The notes under the pieces were generated by a model. It ran no database searches and had not been told where the DNA came from. It saw only the letters and a list, made by a program, of their open reading frames with translations. The translations under genes were made by a program, and so were the position numbers. Below are positions 40,344 to 48,717 of a stretch of DNA of 60,592 nucleotides, piece after piece; positions within the stretch are counted from its first letter, which is position 1; each line of letters begins with the position of its first letter. The DNA is taken from positions 1-60,592 of the forward strand of contig CAZFYZ010000006.1 in assembly GCA_964523735.1 (NCBI GenBank). Reading direction: 5' to 3'. This stretch comes from CAZFYZ01 sp964523735 (GTDB lineage: Bacteria; Armatimonadota; UBA5829).

Positions 40344-41294
40344 ATGCGTAAACTCTCTCTAGGCTCAAGAGGAAGCCAGCTGGCTCTTCGGCAAACGAAC
40401 TGGGTGGTCGAGCGGTTGCAAGCACTCGACAAGACTCTTTCGGTCGAAGTCAAGGTAATCAAGACCACGGGTGACCGGATGCGGCACGTGTCGTTTGCCG
40501 GCCTTGCCGACAGAGGGGTGTTCGTCCGCGAGATCGAGCTTGCCCTCATATCAGGACAGATCGATCTTGCGGTTCACAGTGCAAAAGACTTGCCCTCCGA
40601 CCTCGACGGTCGCCTCATCATTGCGGCTTATCCGGAGCGCGAGGAGCCTGCCGACGTGTTGATATCTCGGGCGGGCTCGACCCTGGCTGAGCTGCCGCAA
40701 GGGGCGAGCGTGGGGACATCGAGCGTTCGCAGGCGGGCACAGTTGCTCTACGTTCGGCCCGACCTGAAGATGGTCGACCTAAGGGGGAACCTGGACACGC
40801 GGCTGGCCAAGCTCGACGGCGGGCAGTGCGACGCTATCGTGTTGGCGGCGGCCGGTCTCAACCGATTGGGTTGGAGCAGTCGCACGACCGAATCGCTCTC
40901 ATATACTACGATGCTTCCTGCGATCGGGCAGGGCGCTTTGGCCATACAGTGCCGCAGAGACGACGCCGAGACAGAAAGCGTGCTATCAGCCTTGGATCAC
41001 GGAGAGACTCGCGCCTGCGTGACGGCAGAGAGATCGTTGTCCGAGAACCTGCACGCCGGCTGTCAAACGCCGGTTGCCGCGCTGGCGCGAATGCAGCAGG
41101 ACAGCATCCACCTGGATGCGCTGGTTGCCTCGCTGGATGGCAGGAAGGTTGTTCGGCACAGCGTCTCTGGCAGAGCTTCCGCGCCAGAGGCCTTGGGTAG
41201 GGAAGCTGCCGACTGGCTCCTGAATTCTGAGGCGCGCATCCTCCTTGAGGAAGCCAGGCGCGACTCTGGACCGGCCGCTATGGGGGCGGCCTGA
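40344..41294 (+). CDS. hemC: Porphobilinogen deaminase (hydroxymethylbilane synthase)
   Basis: HemC joins four porphobilinogen units into hydroxymethylbilane in tetrapyrrole synthesis. The 316-residue protein has LGSRGSQLALRQTNWV, the catalytic Asp82 in HSAKDLPS, GTSSVRRRAQLL, DLRGNLDTRL and LPAIGQGALAIQCR, and the dipyrromethane-cofactor Cys240 in LHAGCQTPVAA. Length is usual. The ATG at 40344 is the family start; an upstream frame from 40311 covers the promoter. It leads an operon with nadB (three bases downstream) and a fused uroporphyrin enzyme. Confidence 0.95.
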   Translation: MRKLSLGSRGSQLALRQTNWVVERLQALDKTLSVEVKVIKTTGDRMRHVSFAGLADRGVFVREIELALISGQIDLAVHSAKDLPSDLDGRLIIAAYPEREEPADVLISRAGSTLAELPQGASVGTSSVRRRAQLLYVRPDLKMVDLRGNLDTRLAKLDGGQCDAIVLAAAGLNRLGWSSRTTESLSYTTMLPAIGQGALAIQCRRDDAETESVLSALDHGETRACVTAERSLSENLHAGCQTPVAALARMQQDSIHLDALVASLDGRKVVRHSVSGRASAPEALGREAADWLLNSEARILLEEARRDSGPAAMGAA

Positions 41295-41297
41295 CAA

Positions 41298-42944
41298 GTG
41301 ACTATCGATGTAGACGTATTGGTTTTGGGTTCCGGGATAGCCGGGCTCAGTTTTGCCCTTAAGGCTTCTGAGTTCGGAAGGGTGGCTCTGGTAACGAAGA
41401 AGAGCGACACTGAGTCGAGTACCAACTATGCTCAGGGTGGCATTGCCGCCGTCATGGACCCCAACGATACCTATGAGTCCCACATCCGCGATACCCACGT
41501 CGCTGGCGGGTTCCTGTGCCACGAAGATGCCGTCGATATCCTGGTCAAGGAGGGCCCCGAGCGGGTCCGCGAACTCATGGACTTTGGCGTCCGCTTCACG
41601 CACAGCGAACGTGCTCAGAACCCGATGCACCTCGATCTTGGCCGCGAGGGTGGTCACAGCACCAGGAGAATCGTGCACGCCGCCGACCTTACTGGTCGCG
41701 AGATCGAGCGCGCCCTTGTAGCGAGGGCGAAGGCCAACTACAACATCCGCCTCTTCGAGCACGACCATGCGATCGACCTGATCACAACTCCCTCTCCCCA
41801 CGCGGGAGAGGGCCGGGGTGAGGGGGCGCAGCGCGTCTGCAGAGGCGCCTATGTCCTCGACTCCGAGACTGGCGATGTGACTGCGTTCCGAGCACGTGTA
41901 ACGCTACTTGCGACAGGCGGGCTCGGGCACGTCTACCTGCACACCACAAATCCAGAGATCGCTACGGGCGACGGGGTAGCAATGGCCTTCAGGGCCGGCG
42001 CGTTGGTTGCGAACATGGAGTTCATTCAGTTCCACCCGACTACGCTCTACCATCCCGGTGCACGATCTTTCTTGATATCAGAGGCCGTGCGGGGCGAGGG
42101 TGGAATCCTGCGCCTCAAGAACGGCGAGCGATTCATGCAGCGCTATCACGAGATGGCTTGCCTTGCCCCCAGAGATGTGGTCGCGCGAGCGATAGACGCT
42201 GAGCTGAAGGCCAGCGGTGATGAGTGTGTGTATCTGGATGTGACCCACCTCGATTCGGCGCTCGTGAAGGGCCACTTCCCGAATATCTATGAGAAGTGTC
42301 TGTCTGTCGGGATCGACATCACCAAAGATTGGATTCCGATCGTGCCTGCCGCACATTACTCCTGCGGTGGTGTGATGACCGACCACGATGCCCGCACCAC
42401 AATCGACAATCTCTACGCCTGCGGTGAGGTCGCCTGCACCGGAGTCCACGGCGCTAACCGGCTTGCCAGCAATTCGCTGCTTGAAGCGGTCGTTTTCGCG
42501 CGGAGGGCGGCGCTCGATGTTGAGAAGCGTATCGGCTCGATTGGCTTCGAAGACGTTGCCGACTATGACGCCGACCGCCACGCGATGGCTGTTGACCAGA
42601 ATGTGATTTCGGACCTGCGCCTGCAGCTCCAGACTATCATGTGGAGATACGTCGGTATCGTGCGCACCAACGACCGCCTTGCACACGCGCTGGGGCTTAT
42701 CCGAGAGATCGGCGCGAAGGCGGAATCGTTCTATGCGACCGGCAGGCTCTCGCCAGAACTCCTGGAACTGCGGAATATGGCGCTGACGGCGGAGTTGATC
42801 ATTCTCTCGGCTCAGTCCCGCAGGGAGAGTCGCGGCCTGCACTACAACACCGACTACCCCGACACCGATGATGCCTGCTGCAAGCGCGATACCGTCATCG
42901 TGCAGAGTGGCGGTTCGCCGGAGTTGGTGAGGCCAAATGCCTGA
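41298..42944 (+). CDS. nadB: L-aspartate oxidase
   Basis: NadB oxidises L-aspartate to iminoaspartate with FAD, the first step of de novo NAD synthesis. The 548-residue protein has the FAD-binding VLVLGSGIAGLSFALKA, the YAQGGIAAV and GREGGHSTRRIVHAADLTG segments, EFIQFHPTTLYHPGA, LISEAVRGEGG, PAAHYSCGGV and VHGANRLASNSLLEA. These are features of L-aspartate oxidase rather than fumarate reductase. An insert PSPHAGEGRGEGA occupies residues 165-177, encoded by a palindromic repeat (41790-41826). The GTG start follows hemC by three bases. nadA and nadC are not in the window. Confidence 0.93.
   Translation: MTIDVDVLVLGSGIAGLSFALKASEFGRVALVTKKSDTESSTNYAQGGIAAVMDPNDTYESHIRDTHVAGGFLCHEDAVDILVKEGPERVRELMDFGVRFTHSERAQNPMHLDLGREGGHSTRRIVHAADLTGREIERALVARAKANYNIRLFEHDHAIDLITTPSPHAGEGRGEGAQRVCRGAYVLDSETGDVTAFRARVTLLATGGLGHVYLHTTNPEIATGDGVAMAFRAGALVANMEFIQFHPTTLYHPGARSFLISEAVRGEGGILRLKNGERFMQRYHEMACLAPRDVVARAIDAELKASGDECVYLDVTHLDSALVKGHFPNIYEKCLSVGIDITKDWIPIVPAAHYSCGGVMTDHDARTTIDNLYACGEVACTGVHGANRLASNSLLEAVVFARRAALDVEKRIGSIGFEDVADYDADRHAMAVDQNVISDLRLQLQTIMWRYVGIVRTNDRLAHALGLIREIGAKAESFYATGRLSPELLELRNMALTAELIILSAQSRRESRGLHYNTDYPDTDDACCKRDTVIVQSGGSPELVRPNA
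41790..41826. repeat. 37-base palindromic element in frame inside nadB
   Basis: Perfect arms CCCTCTCCC (41790-41798) and GGGAGAGGG (41804-41812) around CACGC, then CCGGGGTGAGGGGG. By eye, 34 of 37 positions match the element in valS (56207-56243), including arm and loop lengths. It encodes PSPHAGEGRGEG, between the FAD-binding half and RVCRGAYVLDSETGDV. Confidence 0.85.
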
Positions 42945-44461
42945 GCAGCCTGGCAAGGTCTATCTGATTGGAGCAGGGCCCGGAGACCCGGGGCTGATCA
43001 CCGTCAGAGGGGCTGAGCTGCTCTCACGGGCCGACGTGATCGTCAACGACGCCCTCGCCAATCCCTCTCTCCTGAAGCGTGCCAAGCCTGGCGCGGAGAT
43101 TATCTACGCGGGCAAGCGCTCACGCGACCACTATCTGACCCAGGACCAGATTATCGAGACGATCATCGCCCACGCTCGTGCGGGCAAGACCGTCGCGCGA
43201 CTCAAAGGCGGCGACCCGTTTGTCTTCGGGAGGGGAGGGGAAGAGGCGGAGGCGCTGGCCAAGGCTGGGATAGAGTTCGAGATAGTGCCTGGAATCACTT
43301 CGGCCATTGCAGTGCCGGCTTACGCAGGCATACCTGTTACCAGCCGGGGCGAAGCTGTTTCGTTCGCCGTCGTCACTGGCCACGAGGCCGAGGATAAGCC
43401 GGAGTCAACGATCCGGTGGGACAAGCTCGCGACCGGGGTAGATACGCTTGTCTTCCTGATGGGGGTGGAGAACCTTCCGAAGATCGCCGAGGCCCTCATC
43501 GCCAACGGACGCGCTGCTGACACATCCGTCGCAGTGATTCAGTGGGGGACGCATCCGAAACAGCGCACAGTGACCGGCACGTTGTCGAACATCGTCGAGG
43601 TTTGCCGTGAGGCCGGNNNNNNNNNNCACTATAGTCGGCAGTGTCGTCAGGCTCCGAGACGCAATCTCCTGGTTCGAAAAGAAGCCGCTCTTCGGCCCGA
43701 GGGTGATTGTCACCCGGGCCGCGCACCAATCCAGCGCCCTTACGAACCGGCTTGTGGACCTCGGCGCGCAGGTGAACGAGTTCCCGGTGATCAAGTTTGT
43801 GCCCCCGACTGACACGGCCGTGATCGACGACGCGATCAATAGCATCGACAGCTTCGACTGGATCATCTTCACCAGCGCAAATGGAGTCGATTTCCTCGTC
43901 AGACGGCTTGCAGATACGGGGCGCGACATTCGTGCGCTGGGGCGCGCAAAACTTGGCGCGATAGGGCCAAAGACTGCCGAAGCACTGACTGATCTCAAGC
44001 TCAAGGTAGATTATGTGCCCACAAGCTACATTGCGGAGGCTGTCGTTGACCAGTTCCCTGAGGATTTGTCCGGCAAGCGCGTCCTGATCCCTCGCGCGCA
44101 AGAAGCCCGAGAGGAACTCCCGTCAGGCCTGCGCGCAAGGGGCGCAGAAGTCGTCGTGGCCCCTGTCTACCAGACCGTCACCGATACCGACTCCGCCGAT
44201 CCGCTACGCCGGTTTGTGGAGTCCGGCGAGTTCGACGTTATCACCTTCACCAGCGCTTCGACTGTGCACGGCTTCCTCGAGCTGATCGGCGACGCTCCGA
44301 TCCCGCCAGACACCCTCATCGCCTGCATAGGCCCCATCACCGCCGACGCTGCCCGCTCCCACGGCCTGACGCCGAGCGTGGTGGCTGATGAGTACACCAT
44401 TGAAGGGCTTGTAAAGGCGCTGTCGCAGCGCCCCATTCTGCAGCCGTCCCCTCGCCCGTAA
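42937..44461 (+). CDS. Fused uroporphyrinogen-III C-methyltransferase/uroporphyrinogen-III synthase, split by an assembly gap
   Basis: The first part (42937-43616) is an SUMT (CobA-type) methyltransferase: IGAGPGDPGLITVRG, GGDPFVFGRGGEEAEALA, ITSAIAVPAYAGIPVT, then GTLSNIVEVCREAG. A run of ten N (43617-43626) follows, then TIVGSVVRLRDAISWFE, the end of SUMT, and a HemD domain (PLFGPRVIVTRAAHQS to the C-terminus at 44461). The frame differs across the gap only because ten N is an arbitrary length; the SUMT family normally has about five residues (such as KPPA) there, so the missing sequence is short. SUMT makes precorrin-2 and HemD makes uroporphyrinogen III; the fusion channels both steps after HemC. 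The start overlaps the end of nadB by eight bases. Confidence 0.88.
43617..43626. other. Assembly gap of ten N inside the uroporphyrin gene
   Basis: Ten undetermined bases. Sequence on both sides belongs to one SUMT domain, so it is a scaffold join or a low-coverage site, not a biological break. Confidence 0.99.
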
Positions 44462-44546
44462 TTCTTGTTGCGCCTCAAACGGCTCTCTGCTAGCATGCTA
44501 CTGCTGAGGCTGAAATCATGGCCCACGTGAAATGGAGGATCGTGAT

Positions 44547-45290
44547 TTGGCTTGCCCAAAGTGTGGGTTCGAGAACAAGAGTGACGCGACTGTCTGCGCG
44601 AACTGCTACTTTGACTTGCAGTCCGATAGAACCCCCGTCCAGGCACCTGCACCTACGGCGCGTAAGGCTGCTGCTGCCGCGCCGCCCACCGCTTCCCCGC
44701 CTCCCGGCCAGTACGCGCCGCCACCGCAACCACCGCCGGCTCAGTATGCGGCTCCTGCTCCCGGACCCGGTGGCGCCTATGCGCCCCCTTACTCACCTCC
44801 AGGACAGCAGTACGGCTATGGCGCTCCAGGCTACCACGCGCCAGTCTACAGCCATGCAGGCTTCTGGATAAGGGTGGCCGCCTGTTTCATTGATGGGATA
44901 CTGCTCAATGTGGTGGGGTTCATCATTGGTTCGATGGCGGGCACTCCATCTACACCGATGGCCCCGGGCGTTGAGTCAAACAGCGCCTACAGACTCGGGC
45001 AGACGATGGCCGGAGGGAGCGCGAGCGCGGTTGTCAGCGGCCTGGGTGTTCTGTACTACATAGTTATGAACGCCGTCTGTGGAGCTACTCTAGGGAAGAT
45101 GGCTCTCGGGTTGAAAATAGTCAAGACCGATGGCTCACCGATCGGCTGGGGGGCCGCGATCGTCCGCTACATTATGGAGACTATCCTTGCCGTGGTTACC
45201 TGTGGTCTGATGTTCATCTCTGTCGCTACGAACCAGGAGAAGCGAGGATGGCACGATCAGATCGCGGGAACCATGGTGATCTACAAGTGA
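44547..45290 (+). CDS. RDD-family membrane protein with N-terminal zinc ribbon
   Basis: The 247-residue protein begins with a zinc-ribbon (MACPKCGFENKSDATVCANC, two CxxC), continues with a Pro-rich disordered linker (about 35-105, many PPP and YAPP units), then an RDD domain with three or four membrane segments (FWIRVAACFIDGILLNVVGF, GATLGKMALGLKIVKTDG, RGWHDQIAGTMVIY). RDD proteins are poorly understood; some act in ion or osmotic stress. I prefer the TTG at 44547, with GGAGG eight bases upstream, because it puts the zinc ribbon at the very N-terminus; the ATG at 44532 adds five residues. It may be in the hem operon: 85 bases lie between it and hemD. Confidence 0.8.
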   Translation: MACPKCGFENKSDATVCANCYFDLQSDRTPVQAPAPTARKAAAAAPPTASPPPGQYAPPPQPPPAQYAAPAPGPGGAYAPPYSPPGQQYGYGAPGYHAPVYSHAGFWIRVAACFIDGILLNVVGFIIGSMAGTPSTPMAPGVESNSAYRLGQTMAGGSASAVVSGLGVLYYIVMNAVCGATLGKMALGLKIVKTDGSPIGWGAAIVRYIMETILAVVTCGLMFISVATNQEKRGWHDQIAGTMVIYK

Positions 45291-45691
45291 GGCAGCCTGC
45301 TGCAGCACCGTTACGTGCGTTTCTGATAGCTCTCAGCCTGTCGACGGTTGCTGCTGCAGCGTGGTGGCTCGATCCCGAGAAGATCGAGTGGCTTCCGGCG
45401 TGTCCGTTTCACACGCTGACGAGGCTCTACTGTCCGGGTTGCGGAACATTGAGATGCCTCCATCAGCTTGCACATGGCAGGCTGACGGAGGCATTGACAC
45501 TCAATGCGATTGTTGTGGCAGCTTCGCCACTGCTGGCGTGGGTGACGGTATGCGAGATAGCCGAGGCCTTGGGCCGCCGGGTGCCGGCGCCAGACACTGC
45601 ACGGTTTGCCTGGATGCTGCCCGTGGCTCTTGTCATGTTCGGCGTTGCGAGGAACCTGCCAATCTACCCGCTCAGTCTCCTCGCGCCGTGA
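45287..45691 (+). CDS. DUF2752 membrane protein
   Basis: The 134-residue protein has the DUF2752 core CPFHTLTRLYCPGCGTLRCLH, with the YCPGCG Cys pair, followed by ALTLNAIVVAASPLL and further membrane segments (three in all). Function is not established. The start is taken as a GTG overlapping the stop of the RDD gene, which implies translational coupling; a frame further upstream has no support. Its end is seven bases from the end of the convergent GH gene. Confidence 0.75.
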   Translation: MRQPAAAPLRAFLIALSLSTVAAAAWWLDPEKIEWLPACPFHTLTRLYCPGCGTLRCLHQLAHGRLTEALTLNAIVVAASPLLAWVTVCEIAEALGRRVPAPDTARFAWMLPVALVMFGVARNLPIYPLSLLAP

Positions 45692-45698
45692 TAGCTGC

Positions 45699-48600
45699 CT
45701 ACTTCTCGTACACCGCCAGCCTCAACCCCTTCGGCTCGAACGGGGCGAAGACGATCGAGTTGGTCCCCTTCTTCAGGAACTTCGTAACGTCCAGTCGTAA
45801 GGGCTGGCCGATGAAACCTCCAGCCGACTTGCCGTTGATCGTGACGCTTGCCGCCTCTTCCGAGGTTATCGAGTCCGCCTCAAGGCAGACGCGAGACTTC
45901 TTCAGATCGACGCTGCTCGGAAGCTCACAGGTCCCGGTGAACGTTGAACCGGTCCCCTTGTAGCCGAAGTAGAAGATCGTTATGGTCGGGCCCCACTTCG
46001 AGTCGTCAAAGGCGCTCTCCTGCCAGCCGTCTGTCTTTGTGCCTGTGGCCTTCCACTTGGTGTCTACGCGGAAGTCGATCTTCTCGCCATTGTCCAGTTC
46101 CACGATGCAGTAGCCGATCAGGCCGTTGGCTTTGGGTATCAAGCCTGAGTTGTTGGCTTCGACCGCGAAGACATTGTCGCCGCTCACGATCTGGTCGGTG
46201 ATGTCCATCGTGGATGGTCCCCGCCAGATTTCGCGGCCGATGTTGGTGTCGATCTTCTTGCCGTTGAGGAACGTGGTATACTCGTCTGTTGAGGTGAAGA
46301 GATACTTGGCGGAGACTACCTTACGCCCCTCGGGGATTGCCATATGGCCCCTGAAATACGCAAGGCCGTTCTGCCAGCTGTTCGGATACCACACCCAGTG
46401 CTGGCCCGTGAGGAGGTCCGTCGCTGCCTCGGTCTTCTTGGCCGCCGACCCGGTGACCGGGACAGAAGCCAAAGCCTTTGCCGAACCATCGAGTCTTGCC
46501 GGGAGATCGCGCTTCTCCGAGTTCATCACAATCATCACGCTCTCGGCGGGCTGGAGTGTGATGTACACGTCAACCGCGTCCTTCGTCCGCTTGAATGGGA
46601 CCGATGTGATCTCACCCGTCATAGCGTCCCAGCACTCCGGGAAGCCGGGCGAGCGCAGTCTGAGCTTGAACTGCCGCGGCTGGTCCTGCCAGTTCTGGTT
46701 GCAGATCATGTAGATGTCCTGCTTGTCCTTCACGCGATGCAGCACGTGCAGCCAGCGATTGGTGTCGCCCTGGAGGACCTCGACCACAGGATAGACCTTC
46801 GCGTCATTGGCCAGAACCTTGTGCATATCCTCCGGCGAGGGCTTCTCCGCGAGGAAGTAGGACCGTCCGCCCTTTGTCGACTTCTTGCAGACGTTGAGGC
46901 CGGGCTTGGGGTCGCCCCAGATAGCTTTGACCAACTGAGTGATGTCAGCCGGCGTCTTGCCCACAGTTGCGGACTTGCTGGGCAGGAACCCGTGGCCGAT
47001 CACGATCCCACCCTTGTCGAAGAACTCCTTCACACGCGCGAGCGTGGGGAAGGGGATCACCTCGACCGGCGGCACAATCAGCACCCGGTAGCTCTCTTTC
47101 TGGAGCTTCAGCTCGCCGTTCTTGATCTCAATGCCCTCTTCCAGCAGCTCATACGGCAGCCAGTCGCAGTCGTATAGCGAGTCCTGGATTGCGATCGTCA
47201 TATCCTCGGGCACGACGGCGTTGCCGACCGTCTTGCTGACGCCGACCCACAGCAGGGCAATCGGGCAGACGTGCCTGCCGCCGGAGAGCATCGCGCTCAA
47301 TCTTGCCGTGTAGTCGGCGTAGATGCTATACAGTGGCCAGCGCGGCTCCAGATCGCCCATCCAGAAGAATGGCGGACAATCGCAGTCATACGGCGCGCGG
47401 CAGTTGAACGAGTGCGTGACATTGTAGTTGACGCCTTTGACATAGGCCCAGTCGGTGAGCCACTTCATCTGGGGGTAGGTGACTTCCTGGCCGTAGGCGC
47501 CGAAAAACTCGCACATCGTGATGTCATCTTTCATGCCATATACGTGCGCGACGCTGCTGGCGAGCTTGGGCGTTTGGTAGACGAGTTCGGGGTCGATAGT
47601 CTGGCCCATACCCGATCTCCAGCCTGGATACAACTGATGGTTAACGAGGTCGATGCCGCCGGTTCCGCAGTACTTCTGCAGCTTGAACTGGTCGCCGCCG
47701 GCATATCTCATCGAAAGCGACTGCCAACTGTGCTCGATGAAGTGTCCTGTGAGTGTCGCGCCTCGCTTCTCGCACCAGGACTGCAGCGCGCCGTAGAACG
47801 TGCGTCCGAGCGCCTCGGCATAGGCGTCGTGATACTGATACTTGTAGATCGTTTGGTCAGGTCCCGCTAGCTTGAACTTATACGCAACCAGCGCCTTCAT
47901 CCAATCGACACCCATCTCCTGGAGCACCGGGATCACTTCGGTCCCCCAGTCTCCGTCGAACATAGGCTCATCAAAGAAGAAGCCCTTGACTGTCGTGCCG
48001 AAGTCAGCCCTGAGGTTGTCATAGTGCGGCTGGTAGACAGTCCTGATATACCAGTCCACGCAGTCCTTGCTGGCTCCGTCCAACAAGCCCGGCTTGACCT
48101 CCCAAGCGAACCGCATTACTTTCCAGTCGCCTGCCGGGGCATTCCAGATCAGCGTGTCCCCCCGGACGAAGCTCGAAAGATCAACCAGGCTGTCCGGGTC
48201 CACCCCATCGGGAGTAACGCGCCCGGCGATGACCGCGATAAGGTTCTTCGCATAGCCGGTGCTGGTGTGCTGCGCTCCGCCCGAGGCAGCGACCTCCGAG
48301 GCGACCATCAGCTTGTTCCTGTAAGCCTCCGGCACCCTGCCGCCGACCAGCCCGCTGGGGAAGAACTCCTCGTCGAATATCCACATCGTAAGGCCGTGCT
48401 TCTTGGCGGCCTCCGCGCAGATCTTGAGATCGCGCCACCAGCCCGGGCCGAGCCAGTCCTTGTGCGGGCGAGACTCGACCGTGAACGTGCCGTTGCCGCC
48501 CTCAGCGACCTTCTGGACCATCTCTTCGATGCGTTCCTTGCTCTCATCACCGTGTACCCAGAGAAGTGGGCCTATGAGCTGCCTGCTGGACGCCGGAACG

Positions 48601-48707
48601 TTACGAAACTCTTGCTCCAGCTTGCTGACCGCCCCGGCAGGGGCGATGGCGCACGCCAAAGCACATATCAACGCAGCAGATAACGTGATGGGAAGATTGC
48701 TAGACAT
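45699..48707 (-). CDS. Secreted glycoside hydrolase, divergent GH106-like
   Basis: The 1002-residue protein has a signal peptide (to about 26, APAGA) and a long enzyme-like body. The start QEFRNVPASSRQLIGPLLWVHG and the later VKEFFDKGGIVIGHGFLPS line up with the layout of the GH106-like neighbours, but the match is weak: FRNPPxxxxPWxWWxW is not kept, and a FFFDEPMFDGDWG segment is unique in this window. The C-terminal part (TNSIVFAPFEPKGLRLAVYEK) ends in galactose-binding-like strands. It is the last gene of the rhaT unit, ten bases after the GH106 gene. Substrate is perhaps another rhamnosyl or deoxy-sugar linkage. Confidence 0.65.
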   Translation of the reverse strand: MSSNLPITLSAALICALACAIAPAGAVSKLEQEFRNVPASSRQLIGPLLWVHGDESKERIEEMVQKVAEGGNGTFTVESRPHKDWLGPGWWRDLKICAEAAKKHGLTMWIFDEEFFPSGLVGGRVPEAYRNKLMVASEVAASGGAQHTSTGYAKNLIAVIAGRVTPDGVDPDSLVDLSSFVRGDTLIWNAPAGDWKVMRFAWEVKPGLLDGASKDCVDWYIRTVYQPHYDNLRADFGTTVKGFFFDEPMFDGDWGTEVIPVLQEMGVDWMKALVAYKFKLAGPDQTIYKYQYHDAYAEALGRTFYGALQSWCEKRGATLTGHFIEHSWQSLSMRYAGGDQFKLQKYCGTGGIDLVNHQLYPGWRSGMGQTIDPELVYQTPKLASSVAHVYGMKDDITMCEFFGAYGQEVTYPQMKWLTDWAYVKGVNYNVTHSFNCRAPYDCDCPPFFWMGDLEPRWPLYSIYADYTARLSAMLSGGRHVCPIALLWVGVSKTVGNAVVPEDMTIAIQDSLYDCDWLPYELLEEGIEIKNGELKLQKESYRVLIVPPVEVIPFPTLARVKEFFDKGGIVIGHGFLPSKSATVGKTPADITQLVKAIWGDPKPGLNVCKKSTKGGRSYFLAEKPSPEDMHKVLANDAKVYPVVEVLQGDTNRWLHVLHRVKDKQDIYMICNQNWQDQPRQFKLRLRSPGFPECWDAMTGEITSVPFKRTKDAVDVYITLQPAESVMIVMNSEKRDLPARLDGSAKALASVPVTGSAAKKTEAATDLLTGQHWVWYPNSWQNGLAYFRGHMAIPEGRKVVSAKYLFTSTDEYTTFLNGKKIDTNIGREIWRGPSTMDITDQIVSGDNVFAVEANNSGLIPKANGLIGYCIVELDNGEKIDFRVDTKWKATGTKTDGWQESAFDDSKWGPTITIFYFGYKGTGSTFTGTCELPSSVDLKKSRVCLEADSITSEEAASVTINGKSAGGFIGQPLRLDVTKFLKKGTNSIVFAPFEPKGLRLAVYEK

Positions 48708-48717
48708 CAGTTTTACC

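Noticed and set aside
42078..42956. 292-codon minus-strand frame within nadB
   Set aside because: Antisense shadow of nadB; the plus-strand frame encodes clear L-aspartate oxidase motifs.
43607..43640. Apparent frameshift in the uroporphyrin gene
   Set aside because: It is caused by ten N of arbitrary length. The protein on both sides belongs to one SUMT domain, so a true frameshift is not supported.
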